Part shown: positions 1 to 4,837 of the stretch, in pieces
How the letters are laid out: every line of letters starts with the position of its first letter
Position numbering within the stretch: the first letter of the stretch is position 1
Source: Hyphomicrobium sp.
Lineage (GTDB): Bacteria > Pseudomonadota > Alphaproteobacteria > Rhizobiales > Hyphomicrobiaceae
Reading direction: 5' to 3'
Assembly: GCA_030609245.1 (NCBI GenBank)
Contig: JAUWCP010000180.1
Location: forward strand, 1 to 5,069
DNA: 5,069 nt
Made by a program: the position numbers and the translations under genes
Notes under the pieces: model-generated
What the model saw: the letters and a program-made list of their open reading frames with translations, nothing else
What the model was told of the DNA's origin: nothing
Database searches by the model: none

Positions 1-1509
1 CACTCCGCTCTCCAGATATTCCTGCCACTCGAGCTGATAGAGGAAATCGAATGTGTAGTTCCGCTCACCAAACACAAGCCAGTTCTTGCCGGTGGCGCCG
101 TGTTCGGCCCGCTCTTCCACAAAGGCGCGGTAGGGCGCAACGCCCGTGCCAGCCCCGATCATGATAATCGGCCGGGCGGAATCGTCTGGCAGACGGAAGT
201 GGCGGTTGGGCTTGACGTAGATGCGCGCCATGTCGCCCATCTTGCGCCGGTCGGCGAGAAAGGTGGACGCGACGCCTTTGCGCTTCTTACCGTGTGAATC
301 CCAGCGCACCGCACCCACCAGCAAATGTGCTTCACCGGGATGAGCCGCAGGGCTCGAAGCAACCGAGTAGAGCCGTCCTGGAAGCGGCCGCAGCAGACCA
401 AACAACTGCTCCGGCGTCAGCGTCTCAGAATAGGTTTCAAATAGGTCGACGAGCTGGCGGTCGGCTGCAAACTCGGTGAACGCCTTTTGATCGGCGATGC
501 GCGTTACATCCGTGCGGCCTGTGAGCTTGGCAAAGGCCTCAACCAGCGGCCGCGACAGCGTTGTGATGTCGTAGCCTTCGCGCAACTTCTGCACGACGCT
601 GCCATCAGCACCGAGCCCCACCGCCTCGGCAAGCTCAAGCGCTAGGTCGGGATCGTTCTCCGGCAGAATGCCGATCGCGTCGCCCGGCGCATAAACGAAC
701 CCCGGGGTGTCGGCCATTAGCTCCAAATGCCAGGTCTCGCGCGTGGAGCCCGTTCCATTGAGATCTACAAGCGCCGCAATTTCCGCCTCAAGCGGATTTT
801 CGGGCGTGAATAGCGGCTCGTCGTCATCGGGTACGTAGCCCGGCGCCTTGAAGTCGACGTGCACGACGGTCGCTGTGTCCGCGGCATCGGCGGGTGCCAA
901 CTTGGTGAGCGTGCCTTGCGTCCATTCTGCGGCCTGCTTAACGTAATCCAGATCGAGATCAACGCGATCGGCAGCACGCTTTCCACCGAGCGCCTCTAAG
1001 CGCTCGTCGATCACCTTACCAGTGGCACAGAATTGGGTGTACGCCGTATCGCCCAGCGCGAGCACCGCAAAGCGCACGTCCTCTAGGCGCGGCGCGTCAT
1101 CACCCATCAAGGATTCAAAGAAGTCGACCGCACGGCTCGGGGGATCGCCCTCTCCCCAGGTCGAAGCAAACACTATCAGGTTCTTTGCCTTGGTGAGGAT
1201 GCTCACGTCCGTATCGGCCATGTCGATGATGCGGGCATCGAGCCCCTGCCTCTGCGCGAGCTTCTTGGTCTTCATTGCAAGCGCTTCGGCATTACCGCTT
1301 TCACTCGCGTACAGAACCGTAAGCGGCACGCGCGGCTTAGCAGCGGCAGCCTGCTGGGGCTGGCCGCCCTGCGCGGCCTCGAAACCGGCAAAGAAGCCTG
1401 CCAGCCAACTGCGTTGTAACGGCGTGGTGCGCGCCACAACGGAGTTGAGCACGTCGATGTCCTCCGGCGAGAACGGTGCCGTTCTGGGAAGTAACGGTGT
1501 GGCGGTCAC
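1..1509 (-). CDS. cysJ: Sulfite reductase (NADPH) flavoprotein alpha subunit, C-terminus cut by window edge
   Basis: The protein carries electrons from NADPH through FAD and FMN to the siroheme hemoprotein subunit (CysI), which reduces sulfite to sulfide in cysteine biosynthesis. It is cytoplasmic. The 503 visible codons form an unbroken frame. An N-terminal segment of about 60 residues resembles that of E. coli CysJ and ends in a Gln/Ala-rich linker. A flavodoxin-type FMN domain follows (about 63-205; SESGN at 69-73, TWGEGDPP at 117-124, LGDTAY at 152-157). Next is a ferredoxin-reductase-type FAD domain (RLYSVASS at 379-386, GVAS at 412-415), then the start of the NADP domain (GAGTGVAPYRAF at 452-463). 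Compared with the roughly 600-residue family, about 95 C-terminal residues lie beyond position 1. The start is GTG at 1509 behind a strong AAGGAGG. It lies 78 bp downstream of cysG and is probably co-transcribed. Other diflavin reductases are possible, but the N-terminal segment and the siroheme-synthase neighbour favour CysJ. Confidence 0.93.
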   Translation of the reverse strand, partial: MTATPLLPRTAPFSPEDIDVLNSVVARTTPLQRSWLAGFFAGFEAAQGGQPQQAAAAKPRVPLTVLYASESGNAEALAMKTKKLAQRQGLDARIIDMADTDVSILTKAKNLIVFASTWGEGDPPSRAVDFFESLMGDDAPRLEDVRFAVLALGDTAYTQFCATGKVIDERLEALGGKRAADRVDLDLDYVKQAAEWTQGTLTKLAPADAADTATVVHVDFKAPGYVPDDDEPLFTPENPLEAEIAALVDLNGTGSTRETWHLELMADTPGFVYAPGDAIGILPENDPDLALELAEAVGLGADGSVVQKLREGYDITTLSRPLVEAFAKLTGRTDVTRIADQKAFTEFAADRQLVDLFETYSETLTPEQLFGLLRPLPGRLYSVASSPAAHPGEAHLLVGAVRWDSHGKKRKGVASTFLADRRKMGDMARIYVKPNRHFRLPDDSARPIIMIGAGTGVAPYRAFVEERAEHGATGKNWLVFGERNYTFDFLYQLEWQEYLESGV

Positions 1510-1517
1510 AACAACCC

Positions 1518-1524
1518 CCTCCTT
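1518..1524 (-). promoter_or_regulatory. Ribosome binding site of cysJ
   Basis: On the minus strand AAGGAGG, within a longer purine run, sits 8 nt before the GTG at 1509. It supports this non-ATG start, since no in-frame ATG lies nearby at a suitable distance. Confidence 0.8.
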
Positions 1525-1558
1525 AACATTGGCCCTCTCCCTGGTTCCCGTAACTTGG

Positions 1559-1571
1559 TCCAAACATTGGA
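1559..1571. repeat. Small inverted repeat in the cysG-cysJ spacer
   Basis: TCCAA and TTGGA flank a 3-nt centre (ACA). The motif AACATTGG also occurs twice in this spacer, at 1525-1532 and 1563-1570. The hairpin is short and has no U-tract, so it is not a convincing terminator. It may be chance. Confidence 0.25.
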
Positions 1572-1587
1572 TCTTCGGCGCAGCATC

Positions 1588-3045
1588 CTACCCTTGCGTA
1601 ACGGGCGCGGCCTCGGCCTCGCTCCGAATGCGCCCTTCCGCGTGAGGCGGCTCATAAACTTCGAGCTTGTCGGGACGCGTTAACCCCGCTGCCGCCCAAT
1701 CGAGACCGACGAAAATGATCGCGGGCCCCTTTATTCCTTTGACGGCAATGGCGGCCGGCAGCTCCGACAATTGGGCAGCCACCGCCCGCTCGTCGGCTAG
1801 CGTCCCGTTCTCGACGATGACGACCGGCGTCTCAGGTCTGGCGCCGGCAGCCAGCAGCTCGTTGCAGAAGCGCGGGGCACTTCTGACGCCCATATATATC
1901 GCGAACGCTTGTCCCTCCTTGGCCAAAGCAGCCCAGTCGAGATCGAATGCGCCATCGGCCGAAGCGCCAGTCACGACGGCGAACTGTCGTACCTTCCGGC
2001 GCAGCGTCAACGGCAGGCCCACACTCGCCGCACAAGCGTGCGCTGCGGTGATGCCGGGTATGACTTCGACGGGCACTCCAGCTGCGCGTACTGCTGCCGC
2101 CTCCTCTGCAGCGCGCCCGAAGATGAAGGCATCGCCGCCCTTGAGCCGCGCTACGCGCTGACCCTTCAATGCCTCGCGCACAAGAATCCGATTGATATCC
2201 TCCTGTGCCGCCGAAGGGCCTTCCGGCTCCTTACCGGCATCGATCCGCACAGCGTCGCGGCGCGCATATTCGAGAATGGCCGGGTTGACGAGCCGATCGA
2301 CGACCAGCACGTCCGCCTCCTGCAACCGCTGCTGCGCTTTAAGAGTCAGCAAATCGGGATCCCCCGGCCCGCAGCCGATCAATGCGACGCTTCCGGCCAA
2401 ATGATTTTGAGTCCGCGCAGCATCCAGCTGCTTTTCGAACTCGCGCCGCGCACTTTCGTTATCGCCCGCCAATACGGCCGAGCGCCAACGGCCCTGAAGC
2501 AGCCGCTCCCAGGTGCGACGCCGCGCGACAGGATCGCTTAGCACCTCTTGAACTCGGCGTCTCAGCGTCATCGCCCGCGCTGCGACGCTGCCGAAGTTGG
2601 CCGGCAACCAAGCTTCTATTTTCGACTTTATCTCGCGGGCGAGTATCGGCGCGGAACCTTCTGTGCCGATGGCGACCACCACCGGGTCCCGATCGACAAT
2701 GGCAGGCATGATGAACGTGCTCTGACCTGGCCCATCAACCACGTTGAGTGGAATACCGCGCGCCTTGGCCGCGGCGGCGACCTCGGCATCGTTGTCCGCA
2801 TCGTCTTGTGCAGCAAAAACCATGACGACATCGGCGAGATCGGAAGGCTTGAAGCGATGCCTTTCCAGCGCAACCGCGCGTTCGCGTGCCAGCGACACGA
2901 TATCGTTACCAATCTCCTCCGCGACGACACGCAGGCGCGCGTTCGTCTTGGTGAGCAGCCGCAACTTCTGCAGCGCCTTCTCGCCACCGCCGACGATCAG
3001 AACCTCACGACCGTCGAGATCGAGATAGACTGGGAAATATCTCAA
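1588..3045 (-). CDS. cysG: Siroheme synthase (trifunctional CysG)
   Basis: The enzyme converts uroporphyrinogen III to siroheme by two SAM-dependent methylations, NAD-dependent oxidation of precorrin-2, and iron insertion. Siroheme is the cofactor of sulfite and assimilatory nitrite reductases. The 485 residues are somewhat longer than E. coli CysG (about 457). The N-terminal dehydrogenase/ferrochelatase half shows the NAD-binding VGGG (18-21), catalytic-type Asp104 in NVVDGP, and FIMPAIVDR (111-119). The C-terminal methyltransferase half starts near 218 (IGCGPGDPDLLT at 223-234) and shows DRLV (250-253, Asp250), RLKGGDAFIFGR (300-311), PGIT (330-333), YMG (384-386) and VENGT (411-415). Two methyltransferase motifs differ from the E. 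coli sequence as I recall it (see findings). About 25 residues at the C-terminus, rich in Glu, Ala and Pro, look like an unstructured tail. The start is TTG at 3045: an in-frame TGA lies 15 nt upstream and no ATG fits the conserved N-terminus. cysJ follows in the same direction. Confidence 0.97.
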   Translation of the reverse strand: MRYFPVYLDLDGREVLIVGGGEKALQKLRLLTKTNARLRVVAEEIGNDIVSLARERAVALERHRFKPSDLADVVMVFAAQDDADNDAEVAAAAKARGIPLNVVDGPGQSTFIMPAIVDRDPVVVAIGTEGSAPILAREIKSKIEAWLPANFGSVAARAMTLRRRVQEVLSDPVARRRTWERLLQGRWRSAVLAGDNESARREFEKQLDAARTQNHLAGSVALIGCGPGDPDLLTLKAQQRLQEADVLVVDRLVNPAILEYARRDAVRIDAGKEPEGPSAAQEDINRILVREALKGQRVARLKGGDAFIFGRAAEEAAAVRAAGVPVEVIPGITAAHACAASVGLPLTLRRKVRQFAVVTGASADGAFDLDWAALAKEGQAFAIYMGVRSAPRFCNELLAAGARPETPVVIVENGTLADERAVAAQLSELPAAIAVKGIKGPAIIFVGLDWAAAGLTRPDKLEVYEPPHAEGRIRSEAEAAPVTQG

Positions 3046-3053
3046 GAGACAAG

Positions 3054-3058
3054 CCTTT
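3054..3058 (-). promoter_or_regulatory. Ribosome binding site of cysG, supporting a TTG start
   Basis: On the minus strand AAAGG lies 8 nt before the TTG at 3045. The match is moderate. Because an in-frame TGA directly precedes it (3058-3060), translation of the conserved N-terminus has no other plausible start codon. Confidence 0.6.
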
Positions 3059-3145
3059 CAATTCATACGAGCAGGGGACCACAAGAACGCTGCATGCTAG
3101 TCAGATACGCGCGGCCGGCGATCCTCCTTTGTTTACCGCGCTGTT

Positions 3146-3174
3146 CTTATAAGATAGAGAAGTAGTTTTTTCTA
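3146..3174 (-). promoter_or_regulatory. Candidate sigma70-type promoter for cysG-cysJ
   Basis: On the minus strand a -35-like TAGAAA (3174-3169) and a -10-like TATAAG (3151-3146, five of six consensus positions) are separated by 17 bp. The element lies in the AT-rich stretch, with A-rich sequence around the -35. A start site near 3139 would give a leader of roughly 95 nt before cysG. A perfect 10-bp palindrome, TCTTATAAGA (3145-3154), covers the -10 element and could be a repressor site. The -35 match is only moderate. Confidence 0.4.
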
Positions 3175-3399
3175 TTACTCGGTGCACAAAGCGCGAAAAT
3201 AAGCATTCATTTTCTAATTATTGCTTTATAGAGGCATTTCATGCTCATTGATCTTGCCTCGCCCCGTCCCCTCTGCATGGTCTGAGGTGAACTGCGTCAG
3301 GGCCTGTCAGGACGACACGTGCCACGGCGAGTCATATGCCCGCCATGCATTTCACTTCGCGCTCACATAGTTACATTTACTCCGAATGCGGATTTACTG

Positions 3400-3419
3400 T
3401 CATCGAATGGCTTTGATGA
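3400..3419. repeat. Inverted repeat, possible operator
   Basis: Arms TCATCGAA (3400-3407) and TTTGATGA (3412-3419) flank a 4-nt centre TGGC. Seven of eight positions are complementary and the eighth is a G-T pair. It is not followed by a U-tract, so a DNA-binding dyad is more likely than a terminator. The binding protein is unknown. Confidence 0.4.
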
Positions 3420-3466
3420 TGAGCATTCAAGGTTTGCCCCACAAATCATTTCAAGCGCGGTGAAGT

Positions 3467-3479
3467 GCGTGCAGCACGC
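3467..3479. repeat. Perfect 13-bp dyad GCGTGC-A-GCACGC, possible operator
   Basis: Two perfectly complementary 6-nt arms are centred on A3473. As RNA the centre is too tight for full pairing, so a site for a dimeric DNA-binding protein is the better reading. It lies about 230 bp upstream of pqqA and 50 bp upstream of the weak pqqA promoter candidate. Confidence 0.35.
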
Positions 3480-3534
3480 TGAAAACTAACGGCCGCGATA
3501 ACGAGTGAAACACGCTTTTGTGAGCCGGTTTGAC

Positions 3535-3564
3535 TTGCCGCTTCCGCAGCTTCTGTGGTCTATA
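3535..3564 (+). promoter_or_regulatory. Weak promoter candidate for pqqA
   Basis: TTGCCG (3535-3540) could act as a -35 element with TCTATA (3559-3564) 18 bp downstream; TATAGC (3561-3566) is an alternative -10 at 20 bp. TTGACT (3530-3535) is a better -35 but is too far from either. The -10 match is poor. The placement would start the transcript near 3570, right where the hairpin-rich leader begins, which is the main reason for listing it. Confidence 0.2.
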
Positions 3565-3571
3565 GCAGTCG

Positions 3572-3662
3572 CGGCGGTCCGGACGTGTCCTGATCCGCCG
3601 ACTGGCCAAGGCACTAAACACAAAAAAGTGTCCGGTCCAGTGGGTGGACCCTCGGCGGGGTC
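3572..3662 (+). promoter_or_regulatory. Hairpin-rich putative 5' leader of pqqA
   Basis: Three successive stems can form in RNA. Stem I pairs CGGCGG (3572-3577) with CCGCCG (3595-3600), with a small inner GGA/TCC stem. Stem II pairs GGCACT (3610-3615) with AGTG and CC (3627-3633, one bulged T) around an A-rich 11-nt loop. Stem III pairs GGTCCA (3634-3639) with TGGACC (3645-3650). Alternatives that break stem III are ACTGG (3601-3605) with CCAGT (3637-3641), and GACCC (3647-3651) with GGGTC (3658-3662). The leader ends about 43 nt before pqqA. I do not recognise it as a known riboswitch class. High GC makes chance stems common. Confidence 0.35.
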
Positions 3663-3693
3663 ATCCATAAATGGAAGGCAGCTTGCCGATCTT

Positions 3694-3699
3694 AGGAGG
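3694..3699 (+). promoter_or_regulatory. Strong ribosome binding site of pqqA
   Basis: A perfect AGGAGG lies 6 nt before the ATG at 3706. It fixes the pqqA start against the open in-frame extension upstream (to a GTG at 3505) and fits high expression of the precursor peptide. Confidence 0.9.
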
Positions 3700-3705
3700 A
3701 TAGCT

Positions 3706-3795
3706 ATGAAAGTTTGGACAAAGCCCGCAGTTCGTGAGCAGGAAGTTGGTCTTGAGGTTACTTCTTACCTCCCGGCAGAGATTGACATCATCTAA
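3706..3795 (+). CDS. pqqA: PQQ precursor peptide PqqA
   Basis: This 29-residue ribosomally made peptide is the substrate from which PQQ is built. In the known pathway the chaperone PqqD presents it, the radical-SAM enzyme PqqE links the Glu gamma-carbon to the Tyr ring, proteases release the cross-linked pair, and PqqB and PqqC complete the cofactor. The diagnostic Glu-x-x-x-Tyr is present as E17 and Y21 in GLEVTSY (15-21), behind the typical N-terminus MKVWTKP. Family members are usually about 22-39 residues. Compared with the common MKW start there is one extra Val at position 3, and eight residues (LPAEIDII) follow the Tyr. It has a strong ribosome binding site. Hairpins between it and pqqB suggest more pqqA than pqqBC mRNA. 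Confidence 0.97.
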   Translation: MKVWTKPAVREQEVGLEVTSYLPAEIDII

Positions 3796-3807
3796 CGACT
3801 GTCGATC

Positions 3808-3828
3808 AGCTCACTAACCTTGTGAGTT
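3808..3828 (+). terminator. Small hairpin after pqqA, part of the spacer attenuator
   Basis: CTCAC (3810-3814) pairs with GTGAG (3822-3826) around a 7-nt loop, extended outward by one G-T and one A-T pair. It is followed by TTTCTT. Alone it is weak, but it sits just before the much stronger hairpin at 3833-3864 and may protect the pqqA transcript's 3' end. Confidence 0.35.
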
Positions 3829-3832
3829 TCTT

Positions 3833-3869
3833 GCAGCGGCGGTCGAAATCTCGACCGCCGTTGTTATTT
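3833..3869 (+). terminator. Strong stem-loop with U-rich tail between pqqA and pqqB
   Basis: A perfect 10-bp GC-rich stem, CGGCGGTCGA (3837-3846) with TCGACCGCCG (3851-3860), closes a 4-nt AATC loop. It can extend outward by about four weaker pairs. The tail at 3861-3869 (TTGTTATTT) is T-rich but interrupted. This matches an intrinsic terminator that probably lets some polymerase through, since pqqB has no obvious promoter of its own. It would set a high ratio of pqqA to pqqBC transcripts. An mRNA-stabilising role is the alternative. Confidence 0.7.
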
Positions 3870-3904
3870 CCGGCGTCGGCGCGCCGCCCAACCTCGACAA
3901 ATCA

Positions 3905-4837
3905 ATGATTATCAAGGTTTTGGGGTCTGCCGCAGGCGGCGGCTTCCCGCAATGGAACTGCAACTGTCGCAACTGCGTTTCCGTCCGAACCGGGACACCC
4001 GGATTTGAGGCGCGAACGCAGTCTTCGCTTGCTGTCAGTCGTGACGGCGAGAACTGGGCCCTTCTCAACGCGTCGCCCGATTTGCGACAGCAGCTCAACC
4101 TAACACCTGAGCTATGGGCCGACCCCAAGCGCGGCCATCGCCACAGCCCCATAAAGGCTGCCGTCCTCACCAACGGCGACGTCGACCACATCGCCGGCCT
4201 CATCAACCTGCGCGAAGCTCAGGCCTTTTCCGTCTACGGCACGGAGCGGGTCCTTACCACGATAGCCGACAACTCTTTGTTCCATATCCTGGCCGAGCCG
4301 CTGGTCCCTCGCATCACGCTCGCACTCAATAAGCCAACGCCGCTTAGCGGCGCGGGTGTGGACCTCGGGCTGACGGTCGAAGCGTTCGCGGTCCCTGGCA
4401 AGGTCGCGCTGTATTTGGAGGATGCCTCTGCCGGCGACGATTTCGGGACCCAGGAAGGCGACACCATCGGTCTCAAGGTTACCGACCCTGCTACCCAGAA
4501 TAGCTTCTTCTATATCCCAGGTTGCTCCACCATCGATGAGCCGCTGGCAGCCCGCCTCAAGGGGGCGTCCATCGTCTTCTTCGATGGCACCCTCTTCACC
4601 GACGATGAGATGCTTCAGCAGGGCTTGATGCCCAAAACGGGCACCCGCATGGGCCACATCAACATGTCGGGTCCCGAGGGATCGATCGCCGCCTTCTCGA
4701 AACTGGGCGTGGGAAGGCTCATATATGTTCACATAAACAACTCTAACCCAGCGCTCGATGAGAATTCTTCGGCACGCAAGTCGATCGAGGGCGCCGGCTG
4801 GGAAGTTGGACACGACGGATTGGAGGTACGCCTATGA
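3905..4837 (+). CDS. pqqB: PQQ biosynthesis hydroxylase PqqB (metallo-beta-lactamase fold)
   Basis: PqqB belongs to the metallo-beta-lactamase fold family. Published biochemistry assigns it iron-dependent hydroxylation of the tyrosine-derived intermediate before PqqC acts. The 310 residues match the family's usual length of about 300. The typical N-terminus LGSAAGGGFPQWNC (6-19) is followed by a C-x-C-x2-C cluster (C19, C21, C24) that binds zinc in homologues. The metal-site region reads TNGDVDHIAGLINLRE (89-104) with D92, D94 and H95. FFDGTLF (225-231), MGHINMSG (249-256, H251) and YVHINNSNP (274-282, H276) are further family motifs. No in-frame ATG, GTG or TTG exists between the in-frame TAA at 3815 and this ATG, so the start is fixed. 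There is no recognisable ribosome binding site. Its stop overlaps the pqqC start by 4 bp (ATGA), implying translational coupling. Confidence 0.98.
   Translation: MIIKVLGSAAGGGFPQWNCNCRNCVSVRTGTPGFEARTQSSLAVSRDGENWALLNASPDLRQQLNLTPELWADPKRGHRHSPIKAAVLTNGDVDHIAGLINLREAQAFSVYGTERVLTTIADNSLFHILAEPLVPRITLALNKPTPLSGAGVDLGLTVEAFAVPGKVALYLEDASAGDDFGTQEGDTIGLKVTDPATQNSFFYIPGCSTIDEPLAARLKGASIVFFDGTLFTDDEMLQQGLMPKTGTRMGHINMSGPEGSIAAFSKLGVGRLIYVHINNSNPALDENSSARKSIEGAGWEVGHDGLEVRL

Larger units (their letters stand above)
3046..3705. other. Divergent intergenic region between cysG and pqqA
   Basis: This 660-bp stretch separates two divergently transcribed operons. I see no convincing protein-coding gene or tRNA in it. 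Positions about 3145-3240 are clearly AT-richer than the surroundings, as expected for a promoter, and hold the cysG promoter candidate. From 3290 to 3480 there are several short symmetric elements: two GTCAGG copies exactly 10 bp apart (3296-3301, 3306-3311), a near-perfect dyad at 3400-3419 and a perfect one at 3467-3479. From 3572 to 3662 the sequence can fold into successive hairpins just upstream of pqqA. The size and content suggest regulation of both operons, but no regulator is identifiable from sequence alone. Confidence 0.7.

Noticed and set aside
1506..1529. Seven-codon minus-strand frame (MLRRGLL) whose stop overlaps the cysJ GTG
   Set aside because: It is made mostly of the cysJ Shine-Dalgarno itself and has no binding site of its own; probably coincidence.
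1022..1645. 207-codon plus-strand reading frame opposite cysJ and the end of cysG
   Set aside because: It is antisense to two well-supported genes, rich in Ser/Ala/Arg as expected of a high-GC shadow frame, and shows no recognisable domain.
1909..2541. 210-codon plus-strand frame, and the neighbouring 1667-2161 and 2548-3165 frames, opposite cysG
   Set aside because: cysG is conserved over its full length on the other strand; these translations show no family motif and are shadows.
3063..3095. Ten-codon minus-strand frame MQRSCGPLLV upstream of cysG as a cysteine leader peptide
   Set aside because: It has a single Cys, no ribosome binding site and no attenuator hairpin after it, so it does not look like an attenuation leader.
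3122..3130. Strong Shine-Dalgarno-like AAAGGAGGA on the minus strand
   Set aside because: No ATG, GTG or TTG follows at a usable distance and the nearby frame soon stops, so it does not mark a gene.
3046..3705. Known riboswitch, tRNA or small-RNA gene in the intergenic region
   Set aside because: I saw no cloverleaf and no motif I could assign to a known riboswitch class; the hairpins are reported only as unassigned structure.
3505..3795. 96-residue N-terminally extended version of PqqA from GTG 3505
   Set aside because: PqqA proteins are short, the conserved MKVW start coincides with ATG 3706 and a perfect Shine-Dalgarno, and the extension resembles no PqqA.
4112..4813. 233-codon minus-strand frame opposite pqqB
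   Set aside because: It lies entirely under a complete PqqB with all family motifs, and its own composition is that of an antisense frame.
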